Shown here piece after piece: positions 9,647-19,067 of a stretch of 64,000 nt of DNA (the first letter of the stretch is position 1; every line of letters begins with the position of its first letter). The stretch is from Chryseobacterium sp. JJR-5R. Lineage in GTDB: Bacteria > Bacteroidota > Bacteroidia > Flavobacteriales > Weeksellaceae. The notes below the pieces were generated by a model. The model was not told where the DNA came from and did not search any database. It was given only the letters and a program-made list of their open reading frames with translations. The DNA lies in NCBI RefSeq assembly GCF_034047335.1, contig NZ_CP139137.1:4092001-4156000 (forward strand), given 5' to 3'. The translations under genes and the position numbers were made by a program.

Positions 9647-9662
9647 ATCGTTTTTTGAGATT
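9647..9662 (+). repeat. Dispersed motif copy 1 (ATCGTTTTTTGAGATT)
   Basis: This 16-bp sequence is identical to the copies at 17136 and 21046. It abuts the stop codon of the small minus-strand gene at 9663-9887. See the finding on the motif family. Confidence 0.7.
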
Positions 9663-9887
9663 TTAATCTTTAATTTTCTTATAAATAATTCCAACTTTTG
9701 CAAGTTCTTCATTTATATATTCAGAAACTTGTTTTGTCCCAGCAACTTCTAACATAGCATTGGGAATTTCATTTTTAAAAAACTTATCTACAATTATATT
9801 TTCCTTATTAATAAATTCAAAAACACCCTTTGTAGTAGCTTCGATGATATTTTTTATAATTTGTTGTAATTCTTCATTTTCATCCAT
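9663..9887 (-). CDS. Small hypothetical protein between two motif copies
   Basis: 74 residues, acidic and helical (MDENEELQQIIKNIIEATTK), with no signal peptide and no recognisable domain. It starts at ATG 9887, only 3 bp after a motif copy (9891-9905), and its stop touches another copy (9647-9662), so the gene fills a motif-bounded unit of about 244 bp. Composition is protein-like, but the gene could be a remnant. Confidence 0.45.
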   Translation of the reverse strand: MDENEELQQIIKNIIEATTKGVFEFINKENIIVDKFFKNEIPNAMLEVAGTKQVSEYINEELAKVGIIYKKIKD

Positions 9888-9890
9888 AAT

Positions 9891-9905
9891 ATCATTTTTG
9901 AGATT
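9891..9905 (+). repeat. Dispersed motif copy 2 (ATCATTTTTGAGATT)
   Basis: A one-base-shorter variant of the motif at 9647, in the same orientation, immediately upstream of the 74-residue gene's start codon. Confidence 0.55.
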
Positions 9906-10012
9906 TATATTAATGCATAATTATGAAAAATCCATAGACAATATTATGCATTTATTTAATATGACAAAATAAACCATAACCAAGTTAGTTGCAACTCATA
10001 AATGCAACAGCC

Positions 10013-11153
10013 TTAATTAGCTTTGTCAATAATTCCCTTTAACACTTCAAATTCCGGATCTTCTAAAATATCAAGTGAATTATTAGTAGACAATAAAATT
10101 GCATCTCTGCATACGCTGATTCTTCTCAAAAGAGGTATTACGATAGAGTTGCCATGCTGCACATATTTTTTAATCTCATAATGATTAGTAGGAATCTTAT
10201 AACCTTCCCTGCTGCTTCCAATTAAAATCCCCATATCACGCAGTCCACCAACCATATTGACGAAATGTTCTTTGCTGAGTTTAGACTCTCTATTTACATT
10301 CAGATGCTCAATAAATTCCTGGGAAGTTGTATAATTTTTATAATGATTGGATTCATGATATCTTACCAGGATTTTTAGAAAATTAATGAAATCCTGCTTT
10401 TGCTGGCTTTCTGACGATGTCTTATCTAAATAATCAAAAATACTCCTTAGGCTAAGTTCAGTTATAGCCTGATCGTAGAAAACATCGGTATTATTTACTT
10501 CAAAATATTCATTAAGCTTATAGACCTTAGGAAAGTGATTAATACTTATATTCTATCTGAGATAATTTCCAGAAATTCTTCTGAATAGGAACTTTTCTTA
10601 TGACCATCAAAAATATATCCTAATGTTCCGGCTATAAGATCTGCGACTTGTATACCCAATTCCTGGTCACTTTCATTTACAAAAAATTCAGAACTTTCAA
10701 ATAACGTCCGAATATGGTTTTGACGCACATACTCTTTGAATTCCAGCATAAAATCATTACCTCCATATTCATCCACCTTTAATTCCAACTTAGGAAAAGT
10801 TTTATACAGTTCTTTATAAAGTATTCCGTTCAGATATTTATAAAACGACTTTTTATATCTGAATCCTTCACCATAAAGCTGGGATTTATCGACAACAACG
10901 GAATAAATATTGAATTTAAGTTTAACTATTTCCTTTAAAATTAAAAGTCTCCTTTTATGATTGTCTTTAATTTTAGATGATTTAATTTCACCTTTTGGAA
11001 ATATTTTGATCGGATCTTTTCTACCTCAGTATAGAAAGCATCCAGATCTTCATAATTCACTATAATACTTGCAATAATAAAATGCGTACTTTCTGTTGAA
11101 AATTTAAAAGAATTATTCCCAAACTCATCGGCGAAAGCTATTACTTGTTTCAT
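10013..11153 (-). pseudogene. DUF3800 protein with two frameshifts
   Basis: Three consecutive frames together encode one protein of about 380 residues. Part one (11153 to about 11000) has the DUF3800 opening FADEFGNNSF and THFIIASIIV. A one-base loss in a short A/T run near 10999-11001 shifts to the second frame (EIKSSKIKDNHKRRLLILKE, then a VVVDKSQLYGEG segment and GIQVADLIAG, the conserved Asp of DUF3800). A second loss near 10547-10552 shifts to the third frame (INHFPKVYKLNEYFE to VLKGIIDKAN). DUF3800 proteins are RNase H-like-fold proteins often found with mobile and defence genes. Either a degraded gene or two sequencing indels. Confidence 0.75.
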
Positions 11154-11345
11154 AATATGTTATGTAGCAATAAAATTAATGAATATTAGTATATGGTGAA
11201 GAATCGTTTGTTTTTAAAACAATTGATATAAGATTTGCATCATTATGTGTTATTTAATAATCATTGAATATAGAAATCATTCTTAATGGTAATTAAAAGT
11301 CAGAAATATAGATTTGTATAAATGAAATTTATCTAATGATTAATT

Positions 11346-11376
11346 AAACCGAATAAATGAAATGTATATTCGGTTT
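11346..11376. repeat. Perfect 10-11-10 inverted repeat (AAACCGAATA/TATTCGGTTT)
   Basis: A 10-bp perfect inverted repeat with an 11-base spacer, in the 415-bp gap upstream of the DUF3800 gene. The same geometry recurs at 17076-17106 with paired compensating changes (AAACAGAATA/TATTCTGTTT) and, degenerate, near 19173-19195. It could be an operator, recombinase site or hairpin. Nothing else is visible in 11154-11462. Confidence 0.55.
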
Positions 11377-11462
11377 ATAGGTACTATTTTTTCCCAGAGT
11401 TGGGCCAATGGGATTATTCCCTGAAAGAATTTATTTTTAATTATTATTTTCTTGAAAGACAA

Positions 11463-11494
11463 TAAAAAGGGATTGCCTGAAAAGACAATCCCTT
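11463..11494 (-). terminator. Rho-independent terminator of the propeller-protein gene
   Basis: On the minus strand, AAGGGATTG pairs with CAATCCCTT around a 10-base loop, followed by TTTTATT. It lies 76 bp past the stop codon of the 1644-residue gene. Confidence 0.8.
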
Positions 11495-11569
11495 ATACAA
11501 TACGAATGCTAAAGCCTGCAGTGCGAGTCCGGAAATTAACGATCCCTTCCCTGATCCGCAATGCTATAC

Positions 11570-14500
11570 TTACCGCTTGATCACTTTCACTGTTTTCTCC
11601 GTATTGCCGGCGAGTTTGATTTTCACCAGATACATTCCGGATACTGCAGAAGACATATGGATAACCGTTTTGGTCTCGTTCACCGGTTGGGTCAATACCA
11701 GTTGTCCGGCTGCACTGTATACCGTTACCGAAAGAATTTTCTCATCGGACACGATGTTCAGGTCATCCTGTACCGGATTCGGGAAAACTTTCAGGCTTGT
11801 CTGTGAAACGGATGTTTCATCTACAGCCAATTGGCTTGCAGGACAGGCAAGAGGAGTAAATGAGGATCTGTTGACTACCGAACCATCACCTAGCTGACCA
11901 CTGCTGTTCTGCCCGGTTACTTTCAAAATACCGCTATTGCTGATGGACAGGGTATGGTTTGCTCCTGCAGATACAATAGAATTATCAGTAGCATTTCCTA
12001 TGAAAAATGTATTCCTGGTGGTCGTGGTACCGTTACCCAGCTCACCGGAATTATTATATCCGGAAGCAAATACATTTCCGTTCATGGTTATACCAATCGT
12101 ATAGTTACCTCCTGCATCAATGCTCTTCACTCCATCGTTTACAAGAACAGGGGTCAGCCTGCTGGTATTGGTCCCATCACCCAGTTGGCCGGCGATGTTA
12201 CTTCCCCAAGCGTACAATATTCCGTCAGACGTTCTTGCGGCAGAGTGAGAGTTGCCTGCAGCCACATCTGTCCAGTTGGTACCTGTTCCGATCTGTACGG
12301 GTGACAATCGGTTAGTGTTTGTACCATCGCCTATCTGCCCGTTAATATTCCATCCCCAGGACCAGAGTGTACCGTCTGTTTTCACGGCTAAAGAGTGACC
12401 GGCACCTGCTGCAATGCTTTTCCAGTTCGTAGCAGTTCCTATCTGTGTAGGAACAGACTTGCCCACTCCGGTTCCGTCTCCCAGTTCTCCTACTCCATTG
12501 GCTCCCCAGCCCCAAAGGGTACCGTTGGATTTTATGGCAAATGTATAAACATCTCCTGTAGTAATACTCATCCAATCATTGGCAGTTCCTATTTGTACAG
12601 GCGCATTTATACTGGTTGTGTTATTATTTCCTAACTGGCCACTGCCCCAGGCCCACAGCGTCCCGTCTGTTTTCAGTGCGAAAGAAGAACTTTGGCCTGC
12701 GGCTACGGTTTTCCAGTTGTTTGCCATTCCTATCTGCACAGGTGCATTTCTCTTGATATTGGTTCCGTCACCCAACTGGCCGTTGTCGTTATTTCCCCAG
12801 GCCCATAGCGTTCCGTCAGTCTTTATTCCTAAAGAGTGAATATATCCGGCATTGATTTTCTGCCAGCAGCCCGTGGCATCCGGAAGGGTGGTAAACGAAG
12901 CTACCGGTCCTGCAGGCTGACTTCCGCAATTGGAGCTTACCCACCAGTAATACGTGGTATTAGGCTGCAGGTTGCTGAGAGTGGCCGATGCCGATGAAGC
13001 AGAACCTGCAGATCCCGGCTGGTTCGGGCTCGTGCTGTAGAAATAATTATAGTTTCCGTTGAATCCTGCCACCGGCGCCCAGTTCAGGGTAGCGGTAGTG
13101 GTGGTAATGTTGGAAGTGGATAATTGAGTAGGAACTACACAGATGGAGCTTGGAATACAGGCAACAGGTGTAAAAATATTTCTCTGATTATATGTTCCGT
13201 CTCCAATCTGTCCGGAACTGTTACTTCCACAGCCTGATAAAATTCCATTGTTGCTGATGACAAATGCTCCATTCATATTTAAGGAAACAGTCTTCCTATC
13301 CACAGATGATGAGATCTGTGTCGGTACAAGTCTGTTGACTGTCGTTCCGTCACCAAGCTGCCCGACATCATTTGACCCCCATCTCCAGAGTGTTCCATCT
13401 GTCTTTATGGCTCCCGAAGAATAAAAATAATCCGTGGCAATGCTTTGCCAGTTGGTAGCATTTCCTATCTGTGTTGCATTAGACTTGCTAACAGTAGTCC
13501 CATCACCTAACTGTCCGTAAAGGTTATCACCCCATGACCATAATGTACCATCTGTTTTCAGACCTACAGAGTGATGAAACCCGGCACTGATACTTTTCCA
13601 GTTGGCAGCGGTGCTCACCTGCATAGGACTTGTCACCTGTGATGTTGAAGTGCTTATACCTAATTCTGAGTAATTATTCGTACCCCAGCCCCATAGTGTG
13701 CCATTGGTTTTTATAGCAAGTGTATGCTGTACACCGGCTGAGATAACCTGCCAGTCGGTTCCGGTACCGATCTGTACAGGGATCAATTTGTTTACGGTTG
13801 TGCCATCACCCAGTTGTCCACTGCCATTAAGTCCCCAGGCCCATAAGGTACCGTTTGATTTTATGGCTACCGTATAATTATCCCCACATACAATATTTGC
13901 CCAGTCCGTTGCCGTGCCTATCTGTACCGGAGTATTTTTTAACGTTGTAGTCCCATCTCCCAACTGTCCGTTTACATTGCTTCCCCAAGTCCATAAGGTT
14001 CCATCTGCCTTTATGGCAACAGAGTGAACATATCCTGTAGCTATCTTCAGCCAGTTATTAGCATTCCCAATTTGTACCGGGCTGGTCTTGCTGGTATTTG
14101 TACCGTCTCCTAACTGCCCGTTATTATTTAGGCCCCATCCCCAAAGTGTTCCGTCTGTTTTGACAGCCAATGTATGGAATGCACCAGCGCTTACGCTTTG
14201 CCAGCAGCCGGATGAGGCAGCAGGAGATGTGGTGAAAGAGCCACCAGATATCCAGTTTCCCTGGCTGGATCCACAGTTGGAGGCTACCCACCAATAATAA
14301 GTAGTATTCGGCAGCAGGTTGCTTACACCTGCTGATGTAGAAGTTGTACTTCCGCTGATGCCTCCTACATAAGGATTTGTGCTGTACAGATACGTATATC
14401 CTGCAGAAGGAACTGACGATGGTGCTGCCCAGTTAAGGGTAGCTGTGGAAGAAGTAATATTAGCCGTCGAGAACTGTACCGGAGAAGGACAGTCAGAAGG

Positions 14501-16504
14501 ACAGAAAATAGAAGTAAGTGTATTTTTTTGAACTGTTGTGCCATCGCCCAGCTGTCCCGAGGCATTACCGCCGCTTACTTTCAGAAAACCATCGAAATTT
14601 TTCACCAGAATATGGTTAGATCCTGCAGTCATCATTATGATTCCTGAAGCGGAGCTTACCTGTACCGGTGAATAACTTGTACTACTTGCGCTTGTACCGT
14701 TTGCCAGCTGGCCATTATTATTCGCTCCCCAGGACCAGAGTGTCCCGTCTGTTTTAGCCGAAATGGTATAATTTATTCCTGCAGATACGGTAAGCCAGTT
14801 ATTTGCAGTTCCTATTTGTACCGGGGTATTTTTATTTGTTACGGTACCGTCTCCTAACTGTCCGATACCATTACTTCCCCAAGACCATAAAGTACCGTCG
14901 GTCTTGATAGCGGTAGAATGAGTATTTCCGGCGTCAACGCTTTTCCAGTTGGAAGCTGTTCCAACCTGTACCGGGATGGATTGATTAGCCTGTGATCCGG
15001 TTCCCAGTTGTCCGCTTCCATTATATCCCCATGCCCATAAAGTCCCGTTTGTCTTAACAGCCAATACATACATATTTCCAACACTGGTGTTTTGCCAGTT
15101 GGTTGCCGTGCCGATCTGTGTAGGTATGGTTTTACTCACAGCAGTACCATCACCCAGCTGCCCATAATTATTGCTTCCCCAGGTCCATAACGTTCCGTCC
15201 GTCCTGATGGCTGCCGTTTCGGTAGTTCCGGCACTTACGGTACTCCAGTTGGTTGCCGTGCCGATCTGGACCGGAGCATTGGCATCCGTTGTAGTTCCGT
15301 TACCCAGCTGGCCATAATTATTCTTTCCCCAGGCCCATAGCGTTCCGTCAGTTTTGATGGCCAGCGTATAGTAATCTCCTGCAGTCACTTTCAGCCAGTT
15401 GCTGGCATTCCCAATCCGGACAGGCACTGTTCTTGATTGTGTAGTACCGTCACCTAATTGTCCATTACTGTTATTTCCCCAAGCCCATAAAGTGCCATCG
15501 GTTTTAATTCCCATGGAATGGTTACTGCCTGCACTCAAGGTCTGCCAGCAGCCGGACGTTACCTGCTGCGGTAACATTTTTACCAGCCCAAGCTGCAGTG
15601 TGCCCAGCCAGATATTGCCGGAGCTCTGGGTCTTTACTACGCTGAAGCTGTTATCCGGCAGACCGGAATTGGCGTTGGTGTAAGTGGTGCAGTTCGTGAA
15701 GTTCTGTAATCCCGCACCGTTGAACCCGATCCATATTTTATTGTTGCTGTCGATATCCAGTGCATTCGGATTGTAGCTGGCCAGGCAGGAAGTGCTCTGG
15801 TAATAAAAAGTAGGGTTGGTTCCGGCAACGGTTATCCTTATCAGGCTGTCGGAGCCTTTCAGATAAATGAAATCACCGGCGATCTTCAGGATTCTCTCTG
15901 TGCCCTGGACTACGAAATTAAATACCGAACCGTCAAATTTGTACAGCACGCCGCCATTGGTTACCCACACCCCGCTGCCGCCGTCTGTGGCTACCGAATT
16001 CAGGTTGGATACCGAACTGTAGGTATTCCAGGTACTGCCGTTGAATCGGGTAAGCCCTGAAGATGTTACCACCCAGAGGTTATTCTGCCCGTCTACTGCG
16101 ATATCGATGATCTGGTTGTTCGGAAGGCCGGAATTGGCCGTGGTGTAGTTTGTCCAGGTGCTCCCATTATACATGATGATCCCGTTGGATTGGGAAGCGA
16201 TCCATTTCCTTCCCAGGCCATCGATCTGAATCTTCAGGGTCGCATTGGAGGCAATCCCGGAATTGGAAGTGTTGTAATTCGTAAAGCTTGTCCCGTTGAA
16301 AGTGGAAATCCCGTTAAAGGTAGCGATCCACAGCAGTCCGTTTGCATCGGTTTTGATGTCAGCGATATAGTTACTGCCGATGCCGGAATTCGACGTATTG
16401 TACGTCGTGTAACTATATGCCTGCGCAAAGGCAGAGAATGACATCAGGAAAAGGAGTAAAAAGCATAGCTTTTCAGTCGCCTTCGATAAGATAAGTCTCT
16501 TCAT
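11570..16504 (-). CDS. Giant secreted four-propeller protein (RCC1 repeats, FN3, T9SS sorting domain)
   Basis: 1644 residues. The signal peptide ends MSFSAFAQA. Residues about 30-315 hold seven two-component-regulator-type propeller repeats (DGLGRKWIAS, NNLWVVTSSGLTRFNG). Three blocks of seven RCC1-like repeats follow (about 318-670, 770-1115 and 1213-1560), each repeat of the kind AGxxHTLAIKTDGTLWAWG then NGQLGDGT. Fibronectin-III-like domains (LSTSNITTTTATLNW) separate the blocks. Residues about 1565-1644 are a type A sorting domain (LKVFPNPVQDDLNIV to the basic end VKVIKR), so export by the Por/T9SS system and cell-surface attachment are expected. The total is 28 blades. Its base composition looks more core-like than the flanking DNA. 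The binding partner is unknown. Confidence 0.9.
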   Translation of the reverse strand: MKRLILSKATEKLCFLLLFLMSFSAFAQAYSYTTYNTSNSGIGSNYIADIKTDANGLLWIATFNGISTFNGTSFTNYNTSNSGIASNATLKIQIDGLGRKWIASQSNGIIMYNGSTWTNYTTANSGLPNNQIIDIAVDGQNNLWVVTSSGLTRFNGSTWNTYSSVSNLNSVATDGGSGVWVTNGGVLYKFDGSVFNFVVQGTERILKIAGDFIYLKGSDSLIRITVAGTNPTFYYQSTSCLASYNPNALDIDSNNKIWIGFNGAGLQNFTNCTTYTNANSGLPDNSFSVVKTQSSGNIWLGTLQLGLVKMLPQQVTSGCWQTLSAGSNHSMGIKTDGTLWAWGNNSNGQLGDGTTQSRTVPVRIGNASNWLKVTAGDYYTLAIKTDGTLWAWGKNNYGQLGNGTTTDANAPVQIGTATNWSTVSAGTTETAAIRTDGTLWTWGSNNYGQLGDGTAVSKTIPTQIGTATNWQNTSVGNMYVLAVKTNGTLWAWGYNGSGQLGTGSQANQSIPVQVGTASNWKSVDAGNTHSTAIKTDGTLWSWGSNGIGQLGDGTVTNKNTPVQIGTANNWLTVSAGINYTISAKTDGTLWSWGANNNGQLANGTSASSTSYSPVQVSSASGIIMMTAGSNHILVKNFDGFLKVSGGNASGQLGDGTTVQKNTLTSIFCPSDCPSPVQFSTANITSSTATLNWAAPSSVPSAGYTYLYSTNPYVGGISGSTTSTSAGVSNLLPNTTYYWWVASNCGSSQGNWISGGSFTTSPAASSGCWQSVSAGAFHTLAVKTDGTLWGWGLNNNGQLGDGTNTSKTSPVQIGNANNWLKIATGYVHSVAIKADGTLWTWGSNVNGQLGDGTTTLKNTPVQIGTATDWANIVCGDNYTVAIKSNGTLWAWGLNGSGQLGDGTTVNKLIPVQIGTGTDWQVISAGVQHTLAIKTNGTLWGWGTNNYSELGISTSTSQVTSPMQVSTAANWKSISAGFHHSVGLKTDGTLWSWGDNLYGQLGDGTTVSKSNATQIGNATNWQSIATDYFYSSGAIKTDGTLWRWGSNDVGQLGDGTTVNRLVPTQISSSVDRKTVSLNMNGAFVISNNGILSGCGSNSSGQIGDGTYNQRNIFTPVACIPSSICVVPTQLSTSNITTTTATLNWAPVAGFNGNYNYFYSTSPNQPGSAGSASSASATLSNLQPNTTYYWWVSSNCGSQPAGPVASFTTLPDATGCWQKINAGYIHSLGIKTDGTLWAWGNNDNGQLGDGTNIKRNAPVQIGMANNWKTVAAGQSSSFALKTDGTLWAWGSGQLGNNNTTSINAPVQIGTANDWMSITTGDVYTFAIKSNGTLWGWGANGVGELGDGTGVGKSVPTQIGTATNWKSIAAGAGHSLAVKTDGTLWSWGWNINGQIGDGTNTNRLSPVQIGTGTNWTDVAAGNSHSAARTSDGILYAWGSNIAGQLGDGTNTSRLTPVLVNDGVKSIDAGGNYTIGITMNGNVFASGYNNSGELGNGTTTTRNTFFIGNATDNSIVSAGANHTLSISNSGILKVTGQNSSGQLGDGSVVNRSSFTPLACPASQLAVDETSVSQTSLKVFPNPVQDDLNIVSDEKILSVTVYSAAGQLVLTQPVNETKTVIHMSSAVSGMYLVKIKLAGNTEKTVKVIKR

Positions 16505-17075
16505 ATAAATTTGATAGGGTTTTTCCTACTCATAAAGCTTTTCGGTTTCCGCTCCGTTTAAATGGTTGACGGCTCCATCGTAAATTGTTTTGAAAATATA
16601 AATTAAGGCTATCCGAAGAAATTCCGGAAAAAGGGTATTCAGAGTAAATACAGCAGATGCAATAAGGCATTCATGGTTCGGTTATTAAAATTGAGTGGTT
16701 GTTTTGTTTTAATCCCCTTTATATTCAGGATCATGTTTAAGGTTTCAAAGATACATATTTAATAATACATTGGGGTCTTGTCGGTTTTACTCTATTTCCC
16801 TTACTTCTTATATTGACCGACTGAAAAGTATGATATGACTGGGCTTATCAAAAAAATTTTAATAATTGAATTTTAGAATATACGTTAAGATAGTAATTGA
16901 TCATTTTTCTCCTTTGCTCTTGCAAAGGAATTATGTCCCTGAAATAAAGGTCGTTTTGATGAAACCTAATACTTACAAATGATATTTTTAAAGAATTTGC
17001 CAGCCTGATAACTCTTCTGAATAAAATCTATCTACTATGAAAGCCAGCCTTATAAAAAGAATATAAAACAACCGA

Positions 17076-17106
17076 AAACAGAATAAATAGAATATATATT
17101 CTGTTT
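17076..17106. repeat. Perfect 10-11-10 inverted repeat (AAACAGAATA/TATTCTGTTT)
   Basis: Same arm length and spacer as the repeat at 11346-11376. The base differing in each arm (C to A) is matched by G to T in the other, so pairing is kept. It lies 30 bp before an exact motif copy. Confidence 0.55.
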
Positions 17107-17135
17107 ATTTCATTTGATAAATTAATATTACTTAG

Positions 17136-17151
17136 ATCGTTTTTTGAGATT
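17136..17151 (+). repeat. Dispersed motif copy (ATCGTTTTTTGAGATT)
   Basis: Identical over 16 bp to the copies at 9647 and 21046 and in the same orientation. It sits between the propeller gene and the downstream end of the next T9SS-cargo gene. Confidence 0.7.
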
Positions 17152-17372
17152 CGTGTTTAATTTTTAGTCTTTAAAATTATACTTAAATCAAAATTGCACT
17201 TTTAACACATGATTGCTTAAGCAAAATAAATGAAAATATTTATAAAATAAAGGGCCTTATTTAAGTCTAATGTGCAAACTTCGACTTAAGTACATAAAAA
17301 AACCGAAGAAAAGAGTTTCTCCGATTTTAATTTTATGTCAACCTATTTCAGGCGACTCACTTAGCAAAAGAT

Positions 17373-18239
17373 TTAATTTTTAAACAACTTTTCATTAAAT
17401 ATTTCTCCGTTTTTTGTTTCTATTTGTATAAAATAATTACCTTTTGTCAAATTCTTTATGTTTATTTGTTCATTAAATTTTGAATTTCCACTAAGCACTT
17501 GTCTACCAGTAAAATCAAAAATATTATATTTAAAATTTTCGTTTAAATTTTTATTGTTGTTAAATATAATACTTTCATTTGAAGGATTAGGATACAATTT
17601 TATTTTCTTTTTTACTTCCAAATTATCAGTTCCTAATAAAGCTGTACTTCTTGCCATAATATTATCAATATCTAATGTCGCTTCAATTGGATCTGAATCC
17701 CAAGCAGGTGAATCATTATGCAGAATTCTTACTTCAGTAACACCATTAAAAACGCTTGAGTAACCTTGCTGAGTACTAATATTAGTCATTGCATTTTCTG
17801 TAATAGGAAAGTTAATTTTCTTCCAACCTTCACCTGGGATCACAGCAATAGCATTAGTTGAACAAAATATAGGATCAGTACCAGTCCAGTTATCATTTGT
17901 AAAAGCTAATCTTAAAAAAATAATATTTGTACCTGAATTTCTGACATCCATAGAAATAAATTTAATTCTACTTGAAGTGTCATTTTTATAATAGTCTCCC
18001 TGCCATTGTGCTTTATTAAATGTAACAAGTTGTCCGCTAGCTGGGGATTGAATTCTTAAAAAATTATCATTTAATCCCAAAGGTCCTCCAGTTGTAATAT
18101 TTTGGTTTGGAAGTGTAGATGATGATTTGGTCCAATTTCTTGGTGTATAATCTTCAAAATCATCAACTTGATTTATTACAACTTGTGAAAAACCAAAAAC
18201 TGGTAAAATGACTAACGAAATGAATAAATTTTTCTTCAT
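17373..18239 (-). CDS. Secreted T9SS-sorted protein with a jelly-roll-like domain
   Basis: 288 residues. The signal peptide ends LPVFGFSQ. Residues about 25-195 (VDDFEDYTPRNWTKSS to DIDNIMARS) look like a beta-sandwich of the carbohydrate-binding kind, with aromatic and Asn/Asp residues and ATLDIDNI near its end. The C-terminal 80 residues are a type A T9SS sorting domain (IKLYPNPSNESIIF, TKGNYFIQIETKNGEI). It is presumably exported and attached to the surface. AT-rich codon use matches the accessory region. The ligand is unknown. Confidence 0.85.
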   Translation of the reverse strand: MKKNLFISLVILPVFGFSQVVINQVDDFEDYTPRNWTKSSSTLPNQNITTGGPLGLNDNFLRIQSPASGQLVTFNKAQWQGDYYKNDTSSRIKFISMDVRNSGTNIIFLRLAFTNDNWTGTDPIFCSTNAIAVIPGEGWKKINFPITENAMTNISTQQGYSSVFNGVTEVRILHNDSPAWDSDPIEATLDIDNIMARSTALLGTDNLEVKKKIKLYPNPSNESIIFNNNKNLNENFKYNIFDFTGRQVLSGNSKFNEQINIKNLTKGNYFIQIETKNGEIFNEKLFKN

Positions 18240-18571
18240 TTATAAAATATTTAATTAATTTAATACTTCTTTATTTTTAGGATAATCGTCTTACAATTTT
18301 CTGCTATTAGCCTTAGCCGAGTCAAAGGGAGAGATTTGAAAACGTCAGCCCAAATATACTACAAATGTTGATATTTGAGCAAATTTAATTATCTCCTACT
18401 GCCAAACTTTGCCAAACCGATGCTGAACATAATCTTTGGCAACATTTCTCCTGAAAATTTAGAACTTTGCAGATTAATTTAAAATCATCCTTATCATATG
18501 CAGGAATTGACAATCAAATGCTTGACATAACCTCCGTCATTTTATTAAAAATATTTTGAGCCCTATTGAAG

Positions 18572-18816
18572 TTATAATTGCTGGTAATTTATAGGATATC
18601 TTGGCAGAATATAGGGGATTATCATTAGTGAGAAAAGCGATGATATTCTTGCCAATTCCCAATATTCTTGCTATAATACAAAAAACAGAAAATATCCTGG
18701 TTCCAATACCAGTGCCTTTTGATATGAAGAATCATCATCCATATAAAGCCTTTTACGATTGAATATTATTTTAAACATAAACCCAGTATTCCTATTATTA
18801 AAGCCAAATATTTCAT
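18572..18816 (-). pseudogene. Remnant of a small membrane protein gene
   Basis: Minus-strand reading from ATG 18816 gives MKYLALIIGILGLCLK, then a one-base shift continues IFNRKRLYMDDDSSYQKALV and LEPGYFLFFVL. An in-frame TAG then precedes QEYWELARISSLFSLMIIPY, ending in TAA at 18572-18574. Joined, this is about 81 residues with two hydrophobic segments. The start lies 15 bp downstream of a motif copy. The reconstruction is mine from one sequence; no family name is recognised. Confidence 0.4.
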
Positions 18817-18831
18817 TAATGTATTGTTGTT

Positions 18832-18847
18832 ATCGTTTTGTGAGACT
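18832..18847 (+). repeat. Dispersed motif copy (ATCGTTTTGTGAGACT)
   Basis: Identical over 16 bp to the copy at 27021 that marks the recombinase breakpoint. It lies between the stop of the 72-residue frame and the start of the membrane-protein remnant. Confidence 0.7.
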
Positions 18848-18848
18848 A

Positions 18849-19067
18849 TTAATTTTTAGAGACACATTCTAGTTTGCATAATTCTTTTTTAGCTGACACA
18901 TGCTTTATAAGACATTTACATATTTTTAAAAATAAAGCAGAATACTTTGGACTTGTTTTATATAGTATCTTCGAAATGTATTTTATATTTTCAATTTGAA
19001 TTATTTTATTTACTTGTCTAGTCCTAATATAGCGATACACAAAATGAACATCATTTTGATGAAACAT
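18849..19067 (-). CDS. Doubtful 72-residue frame between motif copies
   Basis: A Lys/Ile-rich basic frame starting inside a motif variant (ATG at 19067, in TGTTTCATCAAAATGATG) and stopping 1 bp before the motif copy at 18832-18847. There is no signal peptide or domain. The arrangement parallels the 74-residue gene at 9663-9887, which is the only reason to list it. It could be non-coding. Confidence 0.25.
   Translation of the reverse strand: MFHQNDVHFVYRYIRTRQVNKIIQIENIKYISKILYKTSPKYSALFLKICKCLIKHVSAKKELCKLECVSKN
19050..19066 (+). repeat. Divergent motif copy (ATCATTTTGATGAAACA)
   Basis: Closest to the variant at 16950 (GTCGTTTTGATGAAACC). Both are followed by AT-rich DNA with a TTACAA-type stretch and, about 100 bp on, a 10-11-10-type inverted repeat (degenerate here, near 19173-19195). 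The rest of 18240-19379 outside the listed features holds nothing I can identify. Confidence 0.45.

Larger units (their letters stand above)
16505..17372. other. 868-bp AT-rich gap with two motif copies and an inverted repeat
   Basis: No gene could be supported here. It contains a divergent motif (GTCGTTTTGATGAAACC, 16950-16966), the inverted repeat AAACAGAATA/TATTCTGTTT (17076-17106) and an exact motif copy (ATCGTTTTTTGAGATT, 17136-17151). The two motif copies are 186 bp apart, similar to the pairs at 9647/9891 and 18832/19050. The propeller-gene promoter should lie near 16510-16600, but I see no clear box. Confidence 0.6.

Noticed and set aside
11203..11223. String ATCGTTTGTTTTTAAAACAA resembling the motif
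   Set aside because: Shares only ATCGTTT with the motif and lacks the TGAGAnT end, so I did not count it as a copy.
11570..15683. Several plus-strand open frames inside the giant propeller gene
   Set aside because: They mirror the RCC1 repeats on the coding strand and lack start signals or protein-like composition.
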